Assembly: GCF_015191005.1 (NCBI RefSeq)
Contig: NZ_CP040442.1
Location: forward strand, 3,596,001 to 3,660,000
Direction: 5' to 3'
Source of the DNA: Kaistella flava (ex Peng et al. 2021)
GTDB taxonomy: Bacteria; Bacteroidota; Bacteroidia; Flavobacteriales; Weeksellaceae
Length of the DNA stretch: 64,000 nt
Position 1 is the stretch's first letter, and every line of letters starts with the position of its first letter. The translations under genes were made by a program, and so were the position numbers. Of the stretch, positions 46,788 through 57,001 are shown in pieces. Under the pieces are notes generated by a model, which was not told the origin of the DNA, did no database searches, and saw only the letters and a list, made by a program, of their open reading frames with translations.

Positions 46788-47680
46788 TGGATACTTTAGA
46801 GAATTTACGCAACAAAACCCAGGGTGCAAAAGATTTGAAATCTGTAGTGAGTGCCATGAAAGCCTTGGCAGGTTCCAATATTATTCAATACGAGACTGCC
46901 GTAAGTTCGCTTGAAGATTATTACCATACGATTGCCTTAGGAATTATCGCGTATTTTGAAGCAGAGAATATAAAAGATATAAAAGACCCGAACGAGCATC
47001 AACCAAAATCAGATCAAACAAGTTGCGCAATTATATTTGGGTCCGATCAGGGGCTTGTAGCACAATTTAATGATGAGATGGCAAGTTTTGTTTCAGCTTC
47101 TTTAAAGGGAATTCCAGGCAAAAAGGAATTGTGGATTGTTGGCGAGCGTGTTCAGTTGCTGTTGTCTGATGAAGGTTTTACTGCTACAAAATTATATCCG
47201 GTTCCCAGCGACCTCAACGCGGTAACTCCACTTGTAACTGAAATTTTAAAACAAAGCAGAGAAAGTCAGCAGAAGCAAGAAATTGCTACTTTTTATATTT
47301 TCCACAATCAACCAAAACCTAACTCTGGATATATTCCTGTTATGCAAAGGTTTTTACCTTTAGATTCCACGTGGAAAAACACTTTACAGGAACTTCATTG
47401 GCCTACGAAATTGCATCCTCAAATCGCCGGCGACGCTAAAATGACGTTGAGCGCATTGATCAATGGTTATCTCTTTACGTCTCTCTTCAAAGCATGTGTT
47501 GAATCTTTGGCAAGTGAAAATGCCAGCCGTTTGGATGCCATGCAAAGAGCAGAAAAAAATATATCCGATCTTCTCGATGATCTTAATAAAAAATACCATC
47601 GCCTGCGCCAAAGTTCTATTGATGAAGAATTGTTTGATGTCGTTTCCGGATTTGAAGCCTTAAATAAAGATTCACAGTAA
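46787..47680 (+). CDS. atpG: N-type F1 ATPase subunit gamma
   Basis: The 297-residue rotor shaft has the typical N- and C-terminal helices (TLENLRNKTQGAKDLKSVVSAMKALAGSNI; ENASRLDAMQRAEKNISDLLDDLNKKYHRLRQSSIDEELFDVVSGFEAL) that pair in the centre of the alpha3beta3 ring, plus a central Rossmann-like domain (IIFGSDQGLVAQFND). The final helix is intact. It closes the nine-gene operon. Confidence 0.93.
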   Translation: MDTLENLRNKTQGAKDLKSVVSAMKALAGSNIIQYETAVSSLEDYYHTIALGIIAYFEAENIKDIKDPNEHQPKSDQTSCAIIFGSDQGLVAQFNDEMASFVSASLKGIPGKKELWIVGERVQLLLSDEGFTATKLYPVPSDLNAVTPLVTEILKQSRESQQKQEIATFYIFHNQPKPNSGYIPVMQRFLPLDSTWKNTLQELHWPTKLHPQIAGDAKMTLSALINGYLFTSLFKACVESLASENASRLDAMQRAEKNISDLLDDLNKKYHRLRQSSIDEELFDVVSGFEALNKDSQ

Positions 47681-48133
47681 ATTAAAACTTTATTATTTAG
47701 AGATTTTCTTTGAAATAAATTTCATTTGTTCTTTAAGAGTCTGTTTAAATTTTAATAAAACACATATGAATTAGTTTCTACTTTCAAAATAGGTAGAACA
47801 CAGCCCTGAAAATTTTTGATTTTCGGAACTTATGCGAACTTTTAGAAGTAGTTCTTACCTATAACTTTTTTGACTTTGTGGTTAAATATTTTTGTGTTGA
47901 ATTTAAACAGTCTCTAATGATTTCCGTAAAAATATCAGTACTGTTTCTAATGTTGATAACCGCTGCAGCCTTCAATTATTAACGAAAAACTTTTTAAGGT
48001 GAGAATGATGTAAGTTATAAATCTCGATGTATAATTCTAAAAGTACAAGGAAAGGCTACCTTTATTAGGTCTTGATATGCTCGGTTCTGAATGGGTTTTC
48101 TGGCTCTAAATCAATCATTTAAAAATCAAACTA
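47681..48133. other. Intergenic region after the N-ATPase operon
   Basis: About 450 bases without a supported gene. It contains a possible paired element (TAGGTAGAAC near 47791 facing GTTCTTACCTA near 47851, with an inner stem CTGAAAA/TTTTCGG), a TATTTTTG box at 47887-47894, and a 21-codon hydrophobic frame at 47917-47982. The paired element could be a structured leader or a terminator, but no T run follows it. Confidence 0.45.
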
Positions 48134-48295
48134 ATGAAAGTTTTAATTTTAATAATATTTGGTATTCTCGCAATTGCATTCGTTGTATTTCTTATCGTGC
48201 GTAATCAAAAAGATGAAAAGATATACGAAAAGGAAATGGATAATGATTACGATAAACCGCTCAGTGAAGACAATGATATCGACATGAAGAAGTAG
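48134..48295 (+). CDS. Small single-helix membrane protein, 53 residues
   Basis: The frame encodes MKVLILIIFGILAIAFVVFLIV, one transmembrane helix, followed by a charged, acidic cytosolic tail (RNQKDEKIYEKEMDNDYDKP, ending DIDMKK). Two Lys/Arg-flanked ends suggest a bitopic inner-membrane protein. I do not recognise a family. It lies 45 bases upstream of ackA on the same strand, so it may be part of that transcript. Confidence 0.65.
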   Translation: MKVLILIIFGILAIAFVVFLIVRNQKDEKIYEKEMDNDYDKPLSEDNDIDMKK

Positions 48296-48340
48296 AAGAG
48301 GTGTTGAATTAAATACAACCTTAGACTAAAATAGGATACC

Positions 48341-49537
48341 ATGATATTAACGATTAACGGCGGTTCTTCCAGCATCAAGTTTTCTTTGTATAAGATTAAC
48401 GAGTCTCTTCAAAAAATGCTTTTTGGTGAGATAGAAAATATAGGAACTGCGAAGGCGAAACTCAATTTTACCATTATTGCTGATCAACAAAAAAAAAGTT
48501 TACCGATTGACGCCAAAGATCATAGTCACGCTGCAAATCATTTAATTGATTGGTTAGAAAAGGAACAGGATTTTACTTCAGTTAAAGCAATTGGTCATCG
48601 TATCGTTCATGGAATGGAACATACAGAACCGGAATTAATCACTGATGAGTTGTTGACTGAATTAAAAAAAATCAGTGCGTTTGATCCAGAACATTTGCCC
48701 GAAGAAATTAAGTTGATCGAAATATTTAAAAAACGTTATCCCAAAATAAAACAAATCGTCTGTTTCGATACTGCTTTTCATACGTCAATGCCTTTAGTTG
48801 CAAAGTTGTTATCGATTCCACGTCGCTATTATGAAAAGGGAATTCGCCGATATGGTTTTCACGGACTTTCCTATACTTATTTGATGGAAGAATTGAAAAG
48901 GTTAACCGATGAAGAAACTGCAAACAGCAAAATAATTTTAGCACATCTCGGTAGTGGAGCAAGTTTAGCAGCCGTGAAAAATGGTAAAAGTCTTGATACG
49001 AGTATGGGTTTTACGCCAACATCCGGATTGCCGATGAGCACTCGAACTGGTGATTTGGATCCTGGAGTTGCGTGGTATTTAATGAAAGAAGAAAATATGA
49101 CTGCAAAAGAATTTAATCATCTGATCAATCAAGAATCAGGTCTTTTAGGAATATCTGAAACAAGCGGCGATATGCGGGAATTAATGAATGTTGAAGATAC
49201 TGATAGCCGTGCTGCGGAAGCTATTGATTTATTCTGCTATCAAACAAAAAAATGGATTGGCTCATTCACAGCCGTTCTTGAAGGTCTTGATGTACTGGTT
49301 TTTTCAGGTGGAATAGGGGAACATGCTCCCGAAGTACGAAGCAAAATATGCGACGGTCTCGAATTCCTCGGAATCGAATTAGACGAGATCAACAATATGA
49401 ATAATAGAACGATTATTTCAACGGAGAAGAGTAAAGTGAAAGTTTTCGTTATTCAAACAAACGAGGAATTAATGATTGCAAAACTGGTGAACGGTTTATT
49501 GAATTCATCGGTTAAAAGTGAAAACTTCATCAAATAA
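48341..49537 (+). CDS. ackA: Acetate kinase
   Basis: The 398-residue ASKHA enzyme interconverts acetyl-phosphate + ADP and acetate + ATP. It shows ILTINGGSSSIKFSLY at the start, the mid-protein FDTAFHTSMP and YGFHGLSYTYL, HLGSGASLAAVKNGKSLDTSMGFTPTSGLPMSTRTGDLDP and VFSGGIGEHAPEVRSK. Length is normal. No phosphotransacetylase gene adjoins it; the phosphoketolase gene 2.7 kb downstream is the likely source of acetyl-phosphate. Confidence 0.97.
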   Translation: MILTINGGSSSIKFSLYKINESLQKMLFGEIENIGTAKAKLNFTIIADQQKKSLPIDAKDHSHAANHLIDWLEKEQDFTSVKAIGHRIVHGMEHTEPELITDELLTELKKISAFDPEHLPEEIKLIEIFKKRYPKIKQIVCFDTAFHTSMPLVAKLLSIPRRYYEKGIRRYGFHGLSYTYLMEELKRLTDEETANSKIILAHLGSGASLAAVKNGKSLDTSMGFTPTSGLPMSTRTGDLDPGVAWYLMKEENMTAKEFNHLINQESGLLGISETSGDMRELMNVEDTDSRAAEAIDLFCYQTKKWIGSFTAVLEGLDVLVFSGGIGEHAPEVRSKICDGLEFLGIELDEINNMNNRTIISTEKSKVKVFVIQTNEELMIAKLVNGLLNSSVKSENFIK

Positions 49538-49646
49538 TAAAATAGAAATTAATGATGCGGTAGTGTTAATTGCTACCAATATTTCTGTCATAATAAGAGA
49601 ATTAAAAGACCTGAATTTTTATGTCTTATAACAAAAAAATATTAAA

Positions 49647-50138
49647 ATGAAAAAATTACAAACAGCAATCTGGGCATTGACATTGTTCATTTTGCTTACG
49701 TCGTGCCAATCTACGTCAGCTCAGGAAAAAGGACTTTCAAACCAGGAAACAAGAAATAAAATTATGAATACTATTGCTAATGATAGTGCGATGTCTAAGG
49801 AAATGATAGGTAAAATGATGAATACCAAAAATGGTATGATGATGATGCAGCAAAATCAAATGAACATGATGGGCAACCAAAGTTCTATGATGAACATGTT
49901 CAAAGCAAATCCTGGAATGATGCAGGAAATGTTCTCTGCAATGATGGAAACTGCCAAAGGAGATAGCAATATGATGTCAAGAATGCGTGAAATGATGAGA
50001 TCAAATCCCCAAATGATGCAGATGATGCGAAACAGTAATGGCATGATGAATGGCACCCAAAATAATCATATGATGCAAAACAAGAATGGTAATGGCATGA
50101 TGAACGGCACGACTTCAACGCAAGACAAAAAGCAATAA
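49647..50138 (+). CDS. Methionine-rich lipoprotein, probable metal binder
   Basis: The 163-residue product has a lipoprotein signal (MKKLQTAIWALTLFILLTSC) and a mature part in which Met is the commonest residue (NGMMMMQQNQMNMMGNQSSM type), often in MM pairs or MXXM spacing, with Asn, Gln and some His. Such Met clusters bind Cu(I) in the periplasm (compare CopK/PcoE/CusF-like proteins), although the sequence shows no defined fold. The CPH-type copper ATPase gene follows after 96 bases, which supports a copper role. This function is inferred. Confidence 0.72.
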   Translation: MKKLQTAIWALTLFILLTSCQSTSAQEKGLSNQETRNKIMNTIANDSAMSKEMIGKMMNTKNGMMMMQQNQMNMMGNQSSMMNMFKANPGMMQEMFSAMMETAKGDSNMMSRMREMMRSNPQMMQMMRNSNGMMNGTQNNHMMQNKNGNGMMNGTTSTQDKKQ

Positions 50139-50234
50139 TCTAATTGTTGAATAAAATAATTAATTAAGTAACAATTATTGATGCAATTTTAGAAATATTA
50201 AAAAACTAAAAATTTTATATAACAAGTCACAATT

Positions 50235-52244
50235 ATGAACCATTCTGCAATGAAACATAATGAAATGCCACAAGGTAATAATCCGCAAATAAATCATGCG
50301 GGGCATAACCATCATGTCATGATGATTGCAGATTTCAAAAAGCGATTTTATCTGGTATTGATATTAACGATACCCATCTTGTCATTATCTCCTATGATAC
50401 AACATTTCATAGGAGTGAATTGGCATTTTACAGGATCATCTTATATTTTATTTGTTTTATCAACCATCGTATTTGTTTATGGTGGATGGCCTTTTTTAAA
50501 AGGATTAGTAAGTGAATTAAAGGAAAAAAATCCAGGCATGATGACGCTGATAGGATTTGCGATTTCGGTAGCTTATATCTACAGCACAGCAACTGTTTTT
50601 GGTTTAAAAGGTGTCGATTTTTATTGGGAACTAGCAACGCTTATTCTCATTATGTTATTAGGGCATTGGATAGAAATGAAATCCATTGTCGGAGCTTCCA
50701 AAGAACTGGAATTATTAGTGCAATTGATGCCGGCAGATGCACATCTGGTAATGGGTGAAAAAGTAAATGATGTAAAAACAGATACCTTAAAAGAAAAAGA
50801 TATCATTCTTGTTAAACCCGGAGAAAAGGTTGCTGCTGATGGAATAATATCCGATGGTGAAAGTTACCTAAATGAGTCCATGCTCACAGGAGAATCAAAG
50901 CCCGTAAAAAAAATACCAGGAGATAAAGTTATTGCGGGCTCTATCAATGGAAATGGCTCTATGAAAATCACGGTTTCACACTCCTCAAAAGACTCTTATC
51001 TCTCGCAGGTGATTAAACTTGTAGATGATGCTGAAAAGGCAAAATCGAAGACGCAATTGCTTGCTGACAAGGCTGCGAAATGGTTAACGTTTATTGCATT
51101 AGCAGCCGGTATTTCCACATTTCTATATTGGTATTTAACTGGTCAGCCTTTGGACTTTGCTATGGCAAGAATGGTGACCGTTATTGTTATTTGTTGTCCG
51201 CATGCTCTAGGATTAGCGGTACCATTGGTAGTAGCAAGATCAACTTCATTGGCCGCAAAAAATGGATTGCTTATCAAAAACAGGACTGAGTTTGAAAATT
51301 CAAGAAAAATTACCACGATCGTATTTGATAAAACGGGAACGCTGACTGTTGGGAAATTTGAAGTATCAAAAATTGTATCGCTGCAAAAAGATATCGGTGA
51401 AAATGAAATCATTCGGCTCTCATCAGCCTTAGAGCAAAAATCAGAACATCCTATCGCCACAGGTATTCTTCAAAAAGCAAAAGACTTATCCCTGGTTATT
51501 CCAGCAACAGAAAACTTTAATGCCATTACAGGTAAGGGCGTTGAAGCGACAGTTGAAGGAAAAGAAATATTGGTTGTTAGTCCAGGTTATTTAAAAGAAA
51601 AAAACATTGCTATTCCCGATGGTTTTAAAGCCAATGATACAGAAACAGTGGTGTTTGTAATTGTCAATAATGTATTAATAGGATACATCTCTTTGTCCGA
51701 TGAAATACGACCAGAATCAGCAGAAGCAATTGCGACATTGAAAAAGGAAAATATCAAATCAATATTATTAACAGGCGATAATAATAAAGTTGCGAAAAGT
51801 GTCAGCGAAACATTGGGTATGGATAGCTTTATCGCAGAAGTATTACCAGATCAAAAATTAGAAAAGATTAAAGAACTGCAAAAGAAAGGCGAGTATGTAG
51901 CGATGACAGGCGATGGTGTAAATGATGCACCGGCACTTGCCCAAGCCGATGTCGGCATTGCAGTTGGAAGTGGCAGTGATATCGCCGCAGAAACTGCAGG
52001 TATCGTTTTAGTCAATAGTAATCCGAAAGACATTGTGAGTTTGATTCTGTTTGGTAAAGCCACCCATCGCAAGATGATTCAAAATTTAATTTGGGCCACG
52101 GGCTATAATGTCGTGGCACTACCATTAGCAGCAGGTGTTTTAGACCATTGGGGTATATTATTAAATCCTGCAGCAGGTGCAGCTTTGATGGCAGTTAGTA
52201 CAGTCGTTGTTGCCGTCAATGCTAGTATGCTTAAAGTAATATAA
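50235..52244 (+). CDS. copB: P1B-type copper ATPase with CPH motif (CopB-like)
   Basis: The 669-residue pump has a His/Met-rich N-terminus (about residues 1-30, HNHHVMM) instead of CXXC domains. Membrane helices lead to the actuator TGES (219-221 region), the transport motif CPH at 321-323, the phosphorylation site DKTGT at 365-369 and MTGDGVNDAPALAQADVGIAVG. The CPH motif marks P1B-3 (CopB) pumps, which export Cu ions. It should protect the cell together with the Met-rich lipoprotein encoded upstream. Length is a little short for CopB but all catalytic parts are present. Confidence 0.93.
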   Translation: MNHSAMKHNEMPQGNNPQINHAGHNHHVMMIADFKKRFYLVLILTIPILSLSPMIQHFIGVNWHFTGSSYILFVLSTIVFVYGGWPFLKGLVSELKEKNPGMMTLIGFAISVAYIYSTATVFGLKGVDFYWELATLILIMLLGHWIEMKSIVGASKELELLVQLMPADAHLVMGEKVNDVKTDTLKEKDIILVKPGEKVAADGIISDGESYLNESMLTGESKPVKKIPGDKVIAGSINGNGSMKITVSHSSKDSYLSQVIKLVDDAEKAKSKTQLLADKAAKWLTFIALAAGISTFLYWYLTGQPLDFAMARMVTVIVICCPHALGLAVPLVVARSTSLAAKNGLLIKNRTEFENSRKITTIVFDKTGTLTVGKFEVSKIVSLQKDIGENEIIRLSSALEQKSEHPIATGILQKAKDLSLVIPATENFNAITGKGVEATVEGKEILVVSPGYLKEKNIAIPDGFKANDTETVVFVIVNNVLIGYISLSDEIRPESAEAIATLKKENIKSILLTGDNNKVAKSVSETLGMDSFIAEVLPDQKLEKIKELQKKGEYVAMTGDGVNDAPALAQADVGIAVGSGSDIAAETAGIVLVNSNPKDIVSLILFGKATHRKMIQNLIWATGYNVVALPLAAGVLDHWGILLNPAAGAALMAVSTVVVAVNASMLKVI

Positions 52245-52286
52245 AATGAAAATAGGAATGATGTAATTCTCAAAAAAAATAATATA

Positions 52287-54674
52287 ATGGAAACAGAAAC
52301 TAAAGATACAACGATTAAAACTCTCACTCCCGACTTATTACAGAAAATAAACGCCTATTGGCGAGCGGCTAATTATCTGTCGGTTGGTCAAATTTATTTG
52401 TATGACAATCCATTATTAAAAGAACCATTAAAACTGGAGCACGTAAAACCACTCGTAGTTGGACATTGGGGAACCACACCGGGACAAAATTTTATTTACG
52501 TCCACCTCAACCGAATTATAAAAAAATATAATCTCGATCTATTTTACATTGCTGGTCCAGGACATGGCGGTCCTGCTATTGTTGGCAATGTTTATTTGGA
52601 AGGAACGTGGAGCGAAGTTTATCCAAACGTAACACAAGATGAAGCCGGCCTTAAAAAATTATTCAAACAATTTTCTTTTCCGGGTGGTATCTCAAGTCAC
52701 GTTGCGCCTACAACACCAGGATCTATTCATGAAGGTGGTGAATTGGGATATTCCTTAAGTCACGCTTTCGGTGCGGCCTTCGACAATCCTGACCTAATCG
52801 TTGCCTGCGTTGTTGGTGATGGTGAAGCAGAAACCGGTCCTTTGGCAACTTCCTGGCAATCGAACAAATTGCTAAATCCGATTACTGACGGCGCTGTTTT
52901 GCCCATCCTTCATCTGAATGGTTATAAGATCAGTAATCCAACGGTTTTAGCGCGTATCGAAGATGATGAATTAGAACATTTTTTTAAAGGATGTGGCTGG
53001 AAACCTTATTTTGTTGAAGGTGACGATCCTTTAACCATGCACGAATTGATGGCTTCTACCCTCGAAAAAGTGATCAAAGATATTCAGGGAATTCAAAAAA
53101 ATGCAAGAAGTACCAATGATAATACCCGTCCAAGATGGCCGATGATTATTTTAAAATCACCCAAAGGTTGGACTGGACCAAAAAAAGTGGATGGATTGCA
53201 AATAGAAGGAACGTTCAGATCTCATCAGGTGCCGATTCTCGTAGATGCCGATCATCCTGATCATGTACAGCTTCTAGAAAGTTGGATGAAAAGTTATAAA
53301 CCCGAAGAATTATTTGATAAAAATGGAACACTTAACGCTGACCTCGCAGAATTAGCGCCCATCGGCAATCGCAGGATGGGTTCTAATCTTCATACGAATG
53401 GAGGAATATTATTGAAAGATCTTCACATGCCCAATTTTCATGATCATGCAGTGAGTGTTCCGTCGCCAGGAGCAGTAACAGGAAAAGATACAACGGTACT
53501 CGGAGAATTTCTGCGAGATGTTGCAAAACTGAATAAGGATGAACACAATTTTCGGGTCTTCGGTCCCGATGAAACCTTATCTAATATGTTAGGGTCGATT
53601 TTTGAAACCACCAATCGACAATGGGAAGCACGAATAGAAGAATACGATGAATTTCTTGCACCATCCGGAGAAGTGATTGATTCTATGTTGAGTGAACATC
53701 AGTGTGAAGGTTTCTTGGAAGGATATTTATTAACCGGAAGACACGGTTTATTTAACTGTTATGAAGCATTTATCCGCATCGTTGATTCGATGTTCAGCCA
53801 ACATGCGAAATGGTTGAAAGTTACTTTAGAACTGCCGTGGCGCAGAAAGATTGCTTCATTAAATTATTTGCTGGCTTCTCACGTTTGGCAACAGGATCAC
53901 AATGGTTTTACACATCAGGATCCTGGATTTCTGGGTCATGTCATTAGTAAAAAAGCAGATGTTGTTCGTGTGTATTTACCGCCAGATGCCAATTGTTTGT
54001 TATCCGTTTTTGATCACTGTCTTCGCAGTCGGCACTATGTAAATGTAGTGGTTGCCGGTAAACATGCGCTCCCACAATGGCTTACGATGGATGAAGCAGT
54101 CATACATTGTACCGAAGGTATTGGAATTTGGCAATGGGCAAGTAATGATCAGGGAAGCGAACCCGATGTCGTAATGGCTTGTTGTGGTGATACGCCAACG
54201 CTTGAAACATTGGCGGCAGTTTCCATATTAAGAGAGCATCTTCCTGAACTTAAAGTAAGAGTGGTCAATGTTGTAGATCTCATGAAACTGCAATCCAGTT
54301 CTGAACATCCACACGGATTAAATGATCAGGATTATGATTCCATTTTCACCAAAGACAAACATATTATATTCAACTTCCACGGCTATCCTTGGCTCGTGCA
54401 TCGTTTAACTTATCGCCGTACCAATCGCGAACTTCATGTGAGAGGCTACAAAGAAGAAGGAACCATTACAACACCTTTTGATTTACGAGTCCAAAATGAT
54501 ATTGACCGCTTTCATTTAGTGATTGATGTCATTGATCGTTTGCCTCATTTGGGCAGCAAAGGAGATTATCTGAAACAGCAATTAAAAGATAAATTGATTG
54601 AACACAAACATTATGTGAGTGAACATGGAAAAGACCTCCCTGAAATTCTTAACTGGAAATGGAACAACAAATGA
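52287..54674 (+). CDS. xfp: Phosphoketolase (xylulose-5-P/fructose-6-P)
   Basis: The 795-residue thiamine diphosphate enzyme cleaves xylulose-5-P or fructose-6-P with phosphate to acetyl-phosphate plus triose- or erythrose-phosphate. Visible parts are [41 protein letters not shown]-like [18 protein letters not shown] (TPP-binding GDG...N) and the C-terminal [25 protein letters not shown]. Length is normal. Its product is the substrate of acetate kinase encoded upstream. The stop overlaps the aldolase ATG (ATGA). Confidence 0.97.
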   Translation: METETKDTTIKTLTPDLLQKINAYWRAANYLSVGQIYLYDNPLLKEPLKLEHVKPLVVGHWGTTPGQNFIYVHLNRIIKKYNLDLFYIAGPGHGGPAIVGNVYLEGTWSEVYPNVTQDEAGLKKLFKQFSFPGGISSHVAPTTPGSIHEGGELGYSLSHAFGAAFDNPDLIVACVVGDGEAETGPLATSWQSNKLLNPITDGAVLPILHLNGYKISNPTVLARIEDDELEHFFKGCGWKPYFVEGDDPLTMHELMASTLEKVIKDIQGIQKNARSTNDNTRPRWPMIILKSPKGWTGPKKVDGLQIEGTFRSHQVPILVDADHPDHVQLLESWMKSYKPEELFDKNGTLNADLAELAPIGNRRMGSNLHTNGGILLKDLHMPNFHDHAVSVPSPGAVTGKDTTVLGEFLRDVAKLNKDEHNFRVFGPDETLSNMLGSIFETTNRQWEARIEEYDEFLAPSGEVIDSMLSEHQCEGFLEGYLLTGRHGLFNCYEAFIRIVDSMFSQHAKWLKVTLELPWRRKIASLNYLLASHVWQQDHNGFTHQDPGFLGHVISKKADVVRVYLPPDANCLLSVFDHCLRSRHYVNVVVAGKHALPQWLTMDEAVIHCTEGIGIWQWASNDQGSEPDVVMACCGDTPTLETLAAVSILREHLPELKVRVVNVVDLMKLQSSSEHPHGLNDQDYDSIFTKDKHIIFNFHGYPWLVHRLTYRRTNRELHVRGYKEEGTITTPFDLRVQNDIDRFHLVIDVIDRLPHLGSKGDYLKQQLKDKLIEHKHYVSEHGKDLPEILNWKWNNK

Positions 54675-55690
54675 ATACACCAATTTTAAAAAATACGATT
54701 GCAGAAATTTTTGCCAATGGTAAAGGGATTCTTGCAATGGATGAAAGTACACCAACGTGTAAAAAACGTTTTGAAGCGGCGGGCATTCCGCAAACCAGCG
54801 AGATGTACCGTCAATATCGGGAACTCCTTGTTACAACATCGGGCTTGAACGAAAGCATTGGCGGTGCTATTTTGTTTGATGAAACCATTCGGCAACAAAC
54901 TGACGCTGGTGAACCGATGGCAAAAGCTTTGATGAAAGCTGGAATCATTCCGGGCATAAAAGTAGATATGGGCGCCAAACCCTTACCTGAATTTCCTACT
55001 GAATTGGTAACAGAAGGTTTAGACGGTTTGCGCGAACGTTTAGCGGAGTATAAAACAATGGGTGCTCGTTTTGCGAAATGGCGTGCGGTCATCACTATTG
55101 GCGAAGGTATTCCTACAGATGCTTGTATTAAAGCTAATGTTCATGCTTTGGCTAGATATGCCGGTTTATGTCAAGAAGCAGATATTGTACCAATAGTGGA
55201 ACCGGAAGTTTTGATGGATGGGAATCACTCGATGCAACAATGTTATAACGTCACAGAAAAAGTATTGAAAGCGCTGTTCTCTGAATTATATCAATTTAAA
55301 ATTGATCTGGAAGGAATCATCTTAAAACCGAATATGGTCGTAGCCGGCAAAGGTTGCCTGATTCAAAACAGTGTGGATGAAGTTGCCGAAGCAACGGTAA
55401 ATTGTTTGCGCTCTGCTGTTCCCGCTTCTGTTCCTGCAATTGCCTTTTTATCTGGTGGACAATCGCCGAAAGTTGCCGCTGAACATTTGAATACCATCAA
55501 TAAAAATTTTAAAAATCGTCTTCCATGGATTGTAGCTTTTTCTTTTGCACGAGCCATTCAACAACCCGCTTTAGATGCGTGGAAAGGAGAACAATCCAAC
55601 GTAAAAGAAGCTCAGGAAATATTAAGCAGCCGTGCCAAATTAGCTGCTGCGGCACGTCGCGGCGAATATAGCTCATCAATGGAAGAATGA
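54671..55690 (+). CDS. Fructose-bisphosphate aldolase, class I (eukaryotic type)
   Basis: The 339-residue enzyme is the class I, Schiff-base type common in plants and animals. It has [57 protein letters not shown] (Schiff-base Lys) and [15 protein letters not shown]. The start overlaps xfp by 4 bases, so translation is coupled. It would feed or drain the triose/fructose-phosphate pool beside phosphoketolase. The ATG at 54671 is chosen over 54659 because it gives this overlap and the family start. Confidence 0.95.
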   Translation: MNTPILKNTIAEIFANGKGILAMDESTPTCKKRFEAAGIPQTSEMYRQYRELLVTTSGLNESIGGAILFDETIRQQTDAGEPMAKALMKAGIIPGIKVDMGAKPLPEFPTELVTEGLDGLRERLAEYKTMGARFAKWRAVITIGEGIPTDACIKANVHALARYAGLCQEADIVPIVEPEVLMDGNHSMQQCYNVTEKVLKALFSELYQFKIDLEGIILKPNMVVAGKGCLIQNSVDEVAEATVNCLRSAVPASVPAIAFLSGGQSPKVAAEHLNTINKNFKNRLPWIVAFSFARAIQQPALDAWKGEQSNVKEAQEILSSRAKLAAAARRGEYSSSMEE

Positions 55691-55907
55691 ATAGGAAGTA
55701 ATTTAAGCTTCATTTTAAAAAAAATAGATGTCGCAAAAGTTCTCAAACCTCCAAGCATTTTGGTGTAAAGAACATAAAAACATATTAGGAAGGTATGAAT
55801 AGTATAAGTTCTTTAAAAAGTTGTGTAATGACTTTTTTGCTTGATTTTTAGACCTTTAACCTCCTTACAAAATGGAGACTTGAACATATTCATCAAATAG
55901 ATATAAA

Positions 55908-56657
55908 ATGATCACTAAAAAGAAAAAAATATTGCACCAACTTTTTATAGAGTTGGTAAAGCTGCAAAAAGAAGTTATTGCTTCTGATCTCAAATTGTTG
56001 ATCATTCTCGAAGGACGAGATGCCGCCGGTAAAGATGGAACCATAAAAAGAATCATCAAACACCTAAGTCCCCGTGAAACAATAGTAGTGGCTTTGGGTA
56101 AACCTACCGATCTGCAGGAAAGAGAGTGGTATTTTCAGCGTTATACGGCACATCTGCCTGCGTCAGGTGAGTTTGTTCTTTTTAACAGAAGTTGGTATAA
56201 CCGTCTCGGTGTTGAAAAAGTCATGGGTTTTTGCAGTAAAAAAGAATATGAGTCATTTTTCAGTGAAGTGGATTTATTTGAGAATGGCTTAGCTGACGCA
56301 GGCTTTATTATTTTGAAATATTATTTGGACATCAGTAAAGAAGAACAGCAGAAAAGATTGGAATCTCGCAAAACAGATCCGCTGAAACAATGGAAAATCA
56401 GTCCTATAGATGAGGTTGCAGAAAAACACTGGAAAGATTATTCTGAGGCACGAGATGAAATGCTCCTAAAAACAAATTTCAATAATTCGCCTTGGTTCGT
56501 AGTAAGTGCAGATCATAAAAAGGCAACCCATATTGCGCTTATTACCCATCTGCTAAATCGGATAAAATATAAGAATAAAAACGAAAAATTACTCTCTGAA
56601 AATTATGGATTGGTGGATCCTGCAACACCAGAGATCATCTCAAATAAGCTTTTTTAA
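55908..56657 (+). CDS. ppk2: Polyphosphate kinase 2
   Basis: The 249-residue enzyme transfers phosphate between polyphosphate and nucleotides. The Walker A motif GRDAAGKDG is at 36-44, with lid and Walker B regions GKPTDLQEREWYFQRYTAHLP and VLFNRSWYNRLGVEKVMGF. The one-domain length (about 230-300) matches class I/II PPK2, which usually make ATP or GTP from ADP or GDP. Direction and nucleotide choice are not certain. The preceding 217-base gap contains no other gene I can support. Confidence 0.95.
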   Translation: MITKKKKILHQLFIELVKLQKEVIASDLKLLIILEGRDAAGKDGTIKRIIKHLSPRETIVVALGKPTDLQEREWYFQRYTAHLPASGEFVLFNRSWYNRLGVEKVMGFCSKKEYESFFSEVDLFENGLADAGFIILKYYLDISKEEQQKRLESRKTDPLKQWKISPIDEVAEKHWKDYSEARDEMLLKTNFNNSPWFVVSADHKKATHIALITHLLNRIKYKNKNEKLLSENYGLVDPATPEIISNKLF

Positions 56658-56688
56658 GAGCGTAAATATTTAATCATTAAAACATAAA

Positions 56689-56910
56689 ATGATGGATCTA
56701 TACAACGGTTATAATTTTGGTGGAATGCACTTAATATGGTGGATGATCTGGATGGTATTTATATTTTGGGTCTTTTTTACGCCTTGGTATATTCCTGGAA
56801 ATAGAAGAAATAGGGATTCCCCATTGGGTATTTTACGAAAACGTTACGCCTCCGGAGAAATAACTAAAGAACAATATTTGGAACAGAAAAAAGTATTGGA
56901 AACGAATTAA
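56689..56910 (+). CDS. Small SHOCT-domain membrane protein
   Basis: The 73-residue protein has a Trp/Met/Phe-rich membrane helix (HLIWWMIWMVFIFWVFFTPW) and a C-terminal SHOCT motif (DSPLGILRKRYASGEITKEQYLEQKKVLE). SHOCT segments are thought to mediate oligomer contacts. It follows ppk2 by 31 bases. Function is unknown. Confidence 0.85.
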   Translation: MMDLYNGYNFGGMHLIWWMIWMVFIFWVFFTPWYIPGNRRNRDSPLGILRKRYASGEITKEQYLEQKKVLETN

Positions 56911-57001
56911 ATGACACGGTATCTATTTCAATTTGGCGAAAAGAATTTCTTTTAGGGGTCATTAATGATTTGAACCACAATTTTCACTAAAACTTAAAGG
57001 A

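Noticed and set aside
47917..47982. 21-codon hydrophobic frame after the N-ATPase operon
   Set aside because: A TAnnTTTG box lies upstream, but there is no terminator and no amphipathic or conserved pattern; too weak to list as a gene.
49790..50130. Repetitive ATG-rich stretch that could suggest a CRISPR or tandem array
   Set aside because: There are no regular repeat units with unique spacers; it is codon repetition from Met-rich protein. I found no CRISPR array elsewhere in the window.
55728..55802. 24-codon frame between the aldolase and ppk2 genes
   Set aside because: No initiation or termination signals, and mixed composition without features.
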